A DNA stretch of 34,491 nt from Phallusia fumigata (lineage: Eukaryota > Chordata > Ascidiacea > Phlebobranchia > Ascidiidae): NCBI GenBank assembly GCA_008931825.1, contig QXVZ01005664.1, positions 1-34,491 of the forward strand. The letters run 5' to 3'. Of this stretch, positions 25,401 through 31,400 are shown in pieces; the first letter of the stretch is position 1, and every line of letters starts with the position of its first letter. The notes beneath the pieces were generated by a model that saw nothing but the letters and a program-made list of their open reading frames with translations, did no database searches and was not told where the DNA came from. Position numbers and translations under genes: made by a program.

Positions 25401-28400
25401 TATTATAAAGTACATGTATGTATGTACAACTTGCATCTATGTGAAGCTGAGCGTTTTTGCCTATGGAAACAATCTTTAAAACCTCACTAGATGTAATGTA
25501 TCATGGTATAATGGACATACTGTTTTCAAATTAGCTTGTAGATTTAAAATATCAACATGGTAAAAGCCTCCTTTTTATTTGAAACATATTATCTGGCCAA
25601 AATAGCATTGCCCATTATATATTTTCAGTTTTTCATGTTTCCACAAACAATGTTAAAGTTTTACAAGTGTATTAAGTAGTGATGCACCGAATCGTGTAAA
25701 TTAGGTTCGGACCGAAACAAAATATTCGTCGGTTTTTGCCGAATAAATTTGGCCAATTCAACCGAATCATTTGTGATGCATGCGAACCCGTATGTTACGC
25801 TTTTGACAGAATCACATCAGTTTTGCGGCCATGCATTCGTGCTATACCAGGATAGTTGTGTAATTGTGTTGCAGTATTATCTTAGTTCTGTGGGTTTTAA
25901 TGTTGCCTTGCCCGTCGTTGTCAGCTTCCAAATGAATTACTGATCTTTTACCGGGGGTGAACACACTTGGTGTGCTAGAACGTTATTTTCTATGTGTGCG
26001 AAAAAGTTCGGTTTGGGCCGAATCATAACAAATTATTCGGCCGAAACCGAATCTTCGTCAAAATCACTGATTCGGCAGAATAAATTCGGCAAACCAAAGC
26101 TTCGGTACATCACTAGTATTAAGTAGATCATTTTTGTCTAAATACCCTAGTTCAACCATTTACGTTGGGACCATGCAAATCAGCATCAATCACCTTCTAC
26201 ATTTCATAAAAAACTTGATAAAGAATGGGTGGAAGTAAACTCTTTGTCGCCCAACAAAACAAAAGAAAGTGAAAAGGTGTTTATACTGTCCCAACTTCCA
26301 GTCTTGAGCTGAGAACAATATTTATTGAAAAAGCTGTTTCGTGAAAAATGATTAGGTTACTATCCAAGGACCACGCACAACGTTTGAAACCAGCTTTTTT
26401 TCTGTGACTAACATTGGTCGACTAAGGAGTGTAAATATTGATCGAAGCGGGGTAAACAGTATCAGTATCCATCAGGATCCCAAAAATTTAAACCGGTAAA
26501 CAAAACATGAACAATTCTTTAAAATCTACATTTAATGTGGCAGTGTTCAGGATACATTATTGNAAAATGATTAGGTTACTATCCAAGGACCACGCACAAC
26601 GTTTGAAACCAGCTTTTTTTCTGTGACTAACATTGGTCGACTAAGGAGTGTAAATATTGATCGAAGCGGGGTAAACAGTATCAGTATCCATCAGGATCCC
26701 AAAAATTTAAACCGGTAAACAAAACATGAACAATTCTTTAAAATCTACATTTAATGTGGCAGTGTTCAGGATACATTATTGTTTTTAGATGTATGTTAAT
26801 TGCCGCTCAAGTTGGTATCAATCAGTCTGGAAGCACAATGCTGGCAAGGTATCACCTCCCCAAGTTCACAGGCTGAAAAACTAACAAAAACTTATACTTT
26901 CTACATATTCTTTGTTTTAAAATTGTGTGAGATTTGTTCAACCTTTGCCGTAAATTAAAACCTAATGTTTATTTTAAGAAACACCACGATAATGTCTCCC
27001 ATTAAAGGATTATTGCCACTGTTGTGTTTAATTTTTGCTCCAGTTGTGGAGTTTCGGGTTGACACCAATTTTACAAGATACACTGGTGCAATATGTGGGC
27101 TTGGATCCATAAAAAACAGGTTTTTTTACTCGCAAATTAACATTATTATATCTGATGACAATAAAATGTTTTCTTCAAAGCGAACATTTCAATATAACCG
27201 TGTTTTATTTTTTAAATTGCAGTGAAAGTGTTATTAAAGTTGCCGTAATTCTATGATTGGTTACGTAAGTGTAGTTTGCATGCTGAAAGTTAGTTTGTTT
27301 TACAGGACTGGATGTTTTTCAATTTTTCCAGATCATGACATAGAGGTCATGTTTGACTTTAATCTGACTCTTCAGGATATTATTGATGTTAGTAATTTGT
27401 TTTTTTGAGCCTAACACTCATTTGTGATAAAGTTTATTTACAATAACATGTTGAATAAATGTTTTTTTATTTGTGTAATTATATAAACGTGAATTATCGT
27501 GGCAGATTAATGGATTGAGAATGATGATTAATATTGCTGTTGGAGGTACAGAGTCAATCAACTCATGGAGTCAAAGCATGTTGCATCGAATTCAAACTAA
27601 TGCTCGCCAAAAACTACTTGCATTTTTGACCAAACCAAGGACAGCTGCACAGCTAATACCTAGCAGTCGCCCATACAGGTCTGGCATCAATGTTTCTTTT
27701 CTATTTTCAATTTTATAGATTAAATAGCAATAAACATGGTTGCTTGATGTGGTGTAAGCCGCTTCTTACAATACTATTTGGGCGGGTGATATAACTTTTA
27801 ACATTAGAAGTCAAGAGAGAAGCTAACATAGGGGAACCATTCGGTTTGCTTCTATTTAAAATGGTTAATGCTAAACGTTTTGCCAAAAAAACGATAAAAG
27901 GAATCAGTAGCTTTATAGTAAGCAGGCAGATTAAAACTGCACTTAACCCATCCCAATTAGTAAGTGCTACCTGAAACGCTTTTAGCTTAGGCAGCAGTAA
28001 CTTGCTGATGTGTTTTGTATAAACCTGATTTATTACGGGTCCCCTTCCTGAAAGGGGACACATTGTTTTACTCTGTTTTTTTCTACCCTGCAGCTTGTCC
28101 ATGCATTTTTGGCATGAAATGTTTGGTGGATTTGGATGAAACTTTTTTGGTGCAATAAATGATGTGTTTTACCCCCCTGCAGTAACCCTACTAGCCCCCT
28201 AATATTGGTCAAATTGTTGAACAATGTCTGAATTGGATGAAATTTAGATAGTTTGTATAACATGTCATTGTGGTGCTATATTTGATGAGTTTTACCCAAT
28301 AGCCCCAGCAGTTACTGACTAGCTCCCTAAAATGGGTCAAATTAATAAACAATGTCTGAATTGGATGAAATTTGGACAGTTTGTATACCATGTCATTATA

Positions 28401-31400
28401 GTGCAATAATTAATGTGTTTTACCTCATAGCCCCAGCAGTTACCCCACTAGCCCCCTAAAATGGGTCAACTATTAAAAAATGTCTGAATTGGATGACCTA
28501 TAGACAGTTTGTATAACATGTCATTTTGGTGGATTTGTTGCTGTGTCTTACCCTATACCCCTAGCAGTTAACATACTAGCCTTTTAAAGTTTTTAGGTTG
28601 GGTCATAGTTGGTTATATTATCATTTCTGTCATTTCATTGTATAATTAATGTAAAATTAGATATTCCACAACTTTGCATGTGTGGGGACCCATGCGTTTC
28701 TGCCTGCAGAAACAATCATGTAATAAAAAGGCTTAAGTAACTATAGGACCCAATGTGAAATGACATGGTAAAAATAGAAATGAATGTTTAAGTTGAGTGA
28801 TAGTGTATATGGCATGACAATATGGTGAAAGCCACCCTTCTAGTTTTGTATTACCGTCATATAAAAGCGATCAACATTCATAAGTCCGACACAGAAATGG
28901 CTACATTTGTAAAAATCAACGATCTGACTTGAGTTAAGTTTATTTCGTTTGGTGTCAGAAATCGTAATGACTAATATCAACCATCCGTGTCAGGTAAAGA
29001 GGGTGGGACAGGGTTTGTCGGAAACACAAACCACTGACAAAACCCTGTCGGATAGTTTCAAGCGAGGGAAGGAAGGGTACAAGGCAAAACAACAATATTA
29101 CGCATAATGGACTAGTATTGTATCAGACAAATACGAGTAGTATAATACTGTAGTGCAGAGTTGCCACCCCTGCGGTAGTGTATTAATGTTTTTTTTAAAG
29201 GCAATATATATTCTTGAAAAAAAACAACAACTAAGAAAACACTATTAAAAAAGAAAACAAAAATGTAAAGATTATTAACCTAATGATTTCCAACCAGGGG
29301 GCGACAGAGAGATGTTGGGTGTTCATGAGCTTCGTATGGACAAGATAAAAGCAATATAGCGAAATATAAATTCCCGCCGTTTTGATCTTAACTTCAAAGG
29401 CGATTAATCGAGCGCAACCCTAGAAACCAGGCTACCGGGTATCACAAGGTCTAGGTCAACATGTTAATAACTGGTTTCATTAGAGGGTCCACAACTTTAG
29501 GCTAAATCATCGCAAGGGTCCGGGACACTGAAAATTTATATCGGGTAATCGGANAATGTTTGGCGGATTTGGATGAAACTTTTTTAGCTGGTAGATATGG
29601 TCATGAAGTGTTGTTTGACCCCATATCCCAATGGTTTCCCCACTAGCCCCCTGAAATGGGTCAAATAGTTGAACATTCTCCAAATTGGATAAAAGTTTGA
29701 CAGTTTGGTTAACATGTCATTGTGGTGCAATAAATGATGTGTTTTACCCCATAGCCCCTGCAGTAACCCCACTAGCCCCCTAATATTGGTCAAATTGTTA
29801 AACAATCTCCGAATCCCCCCCCCCCCCGACAGTTTGTATAACATGTCATTGTGGCGCTATCATTGATGTGTTTTACCCCATAGCCCTAGCACTTACCCCA
29901 CTAGCCCCCTAAAATAGGTCAAACTGTTAAACAATGTCCGAATTGGATGAAATTTAGACAGTTTGTATACCATGTCATTATAGTGCAATAATTAATGTGT
30001 TTTACCTCATAGCCCCTAAAATGGGTCAATTATTAAAAAATGTCTGAATTGGATGACCTATAGACAGTTTGTATAACATGTCATTTTGGTGGATTTGTTG
30101 CTGTGTCTTACCCTATACCCCTAGCAGTTAACATACTAGCCTTTTAAAGTTTTTAGGTTGGGTCATAGTTGGTTATATTATCATTTCTGTCATTTCATTG
30201 TATAATTAATGTAAAATTAGATATTCCACAACTTTGCATGTGTGGGGACCCATGCGTTTCTGCCTGCAGAAACAATCATGTAATAAAAAGGCTTAAGTAA
30301 CTATAGGACCCAATGTGAAATGACATGGTAAAAATAGAAATGAATGTTTAAGTTGAGTGATAGTGTATATGGAATGACAATATGGTGAAAGCCACCCTTC
30401 TAGTTTTGTATTACCGTCATATAAAAGCGATAAACATTCAAGTCCAACACAGAAATGGCTACATTTGTAAAAATCAACGATCTGACTTGAGTTAAGTTTA
30501 TTTCGTTTGGTGTCAGAAATCGTAATGACTAATATCAACCATCCGTGTCAGGTAAAGAGGGTGGGACAGGGTTTGTCGGAAACACAAACCACTGACAAAA
30601 CCCTGTCGGATAGTTTCAAGCGAGGGAAGGAAGGGTACAAGGCAAAACAACAATATTACGCATAATGGACTAGTATTGTATCAGACAAATACGAGTAGTA
30701 TAATACTGTAGTGCAGAGTTGCCACCCCTGCGGTAGTGTATTAATGTTTTTTTTAAAGGCAATATATATTCTTGAAAAAAAACAACAACTAAGAAAACAC
30801 TATTAAAAAAGAAAACAAAAATGTAAAGATTATTAACCTAATGATTTCCAACCAGGGGGCGACAGAGAGATGTTGGGTGTTCATGAGCTTCGTATGGACA
30901 AGATAAAAGCAATATAGCGAAATATAAATTCCCGCCGTTTTGATCTTAACTTGCAAAAGGCGACTAATCGAGCGCAACCCTAGAAACCAGGCTACCGGGT
31001 ATCACAAGGTCTAGGTCAACATGTTAATAACTGGTTTCATTAGAGGGTCCACAACTTTAGGCTAAATCATCGCAAGGGTCCGGGACACTGAAAATTTATA
31101 TCGGGTAATCGGAACCTATATTATTTTGTCAAAAACGGCGTGTAAACGAGCGTGCGCAATTCGTCAGTCTTTAGTGTGAATGCGAGTGAGATTCACTGAC
31201 GCAACAGCGCCGATGCAACGTTGTTCCATTCCTTTTTGGCAACTACTAAGCCGCGCGTGTTCAACGTGACAGTGAATAATAACAACACGGGCGCAACAAA
31301 GTAACGGGATGATCGTAACGATTTTAAGCATCAACAAAACTTCAAATACGTCGTTAACTCGTTGATCGTGCAACTCGTTTTAGTTGTAAAATTTTGGTGG

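Larger units (their letters stand above)
26345..26781. repeat. 218-bp exact duplication around gap at 26563, containing exon 11
   Basis: Positions 26345-26562 and 26564-26781 have equal length and, by eye, the same sequence, separated only by N. This is the pattern of overlapping contig ends that were not merged. Confidence 0.85.

Noticed and set aside
27713..28102. 129-codon minus-strand frame
   Set aside because: Overlaps the end of exon 15's read-through and the repeat head, with no motif recognised.
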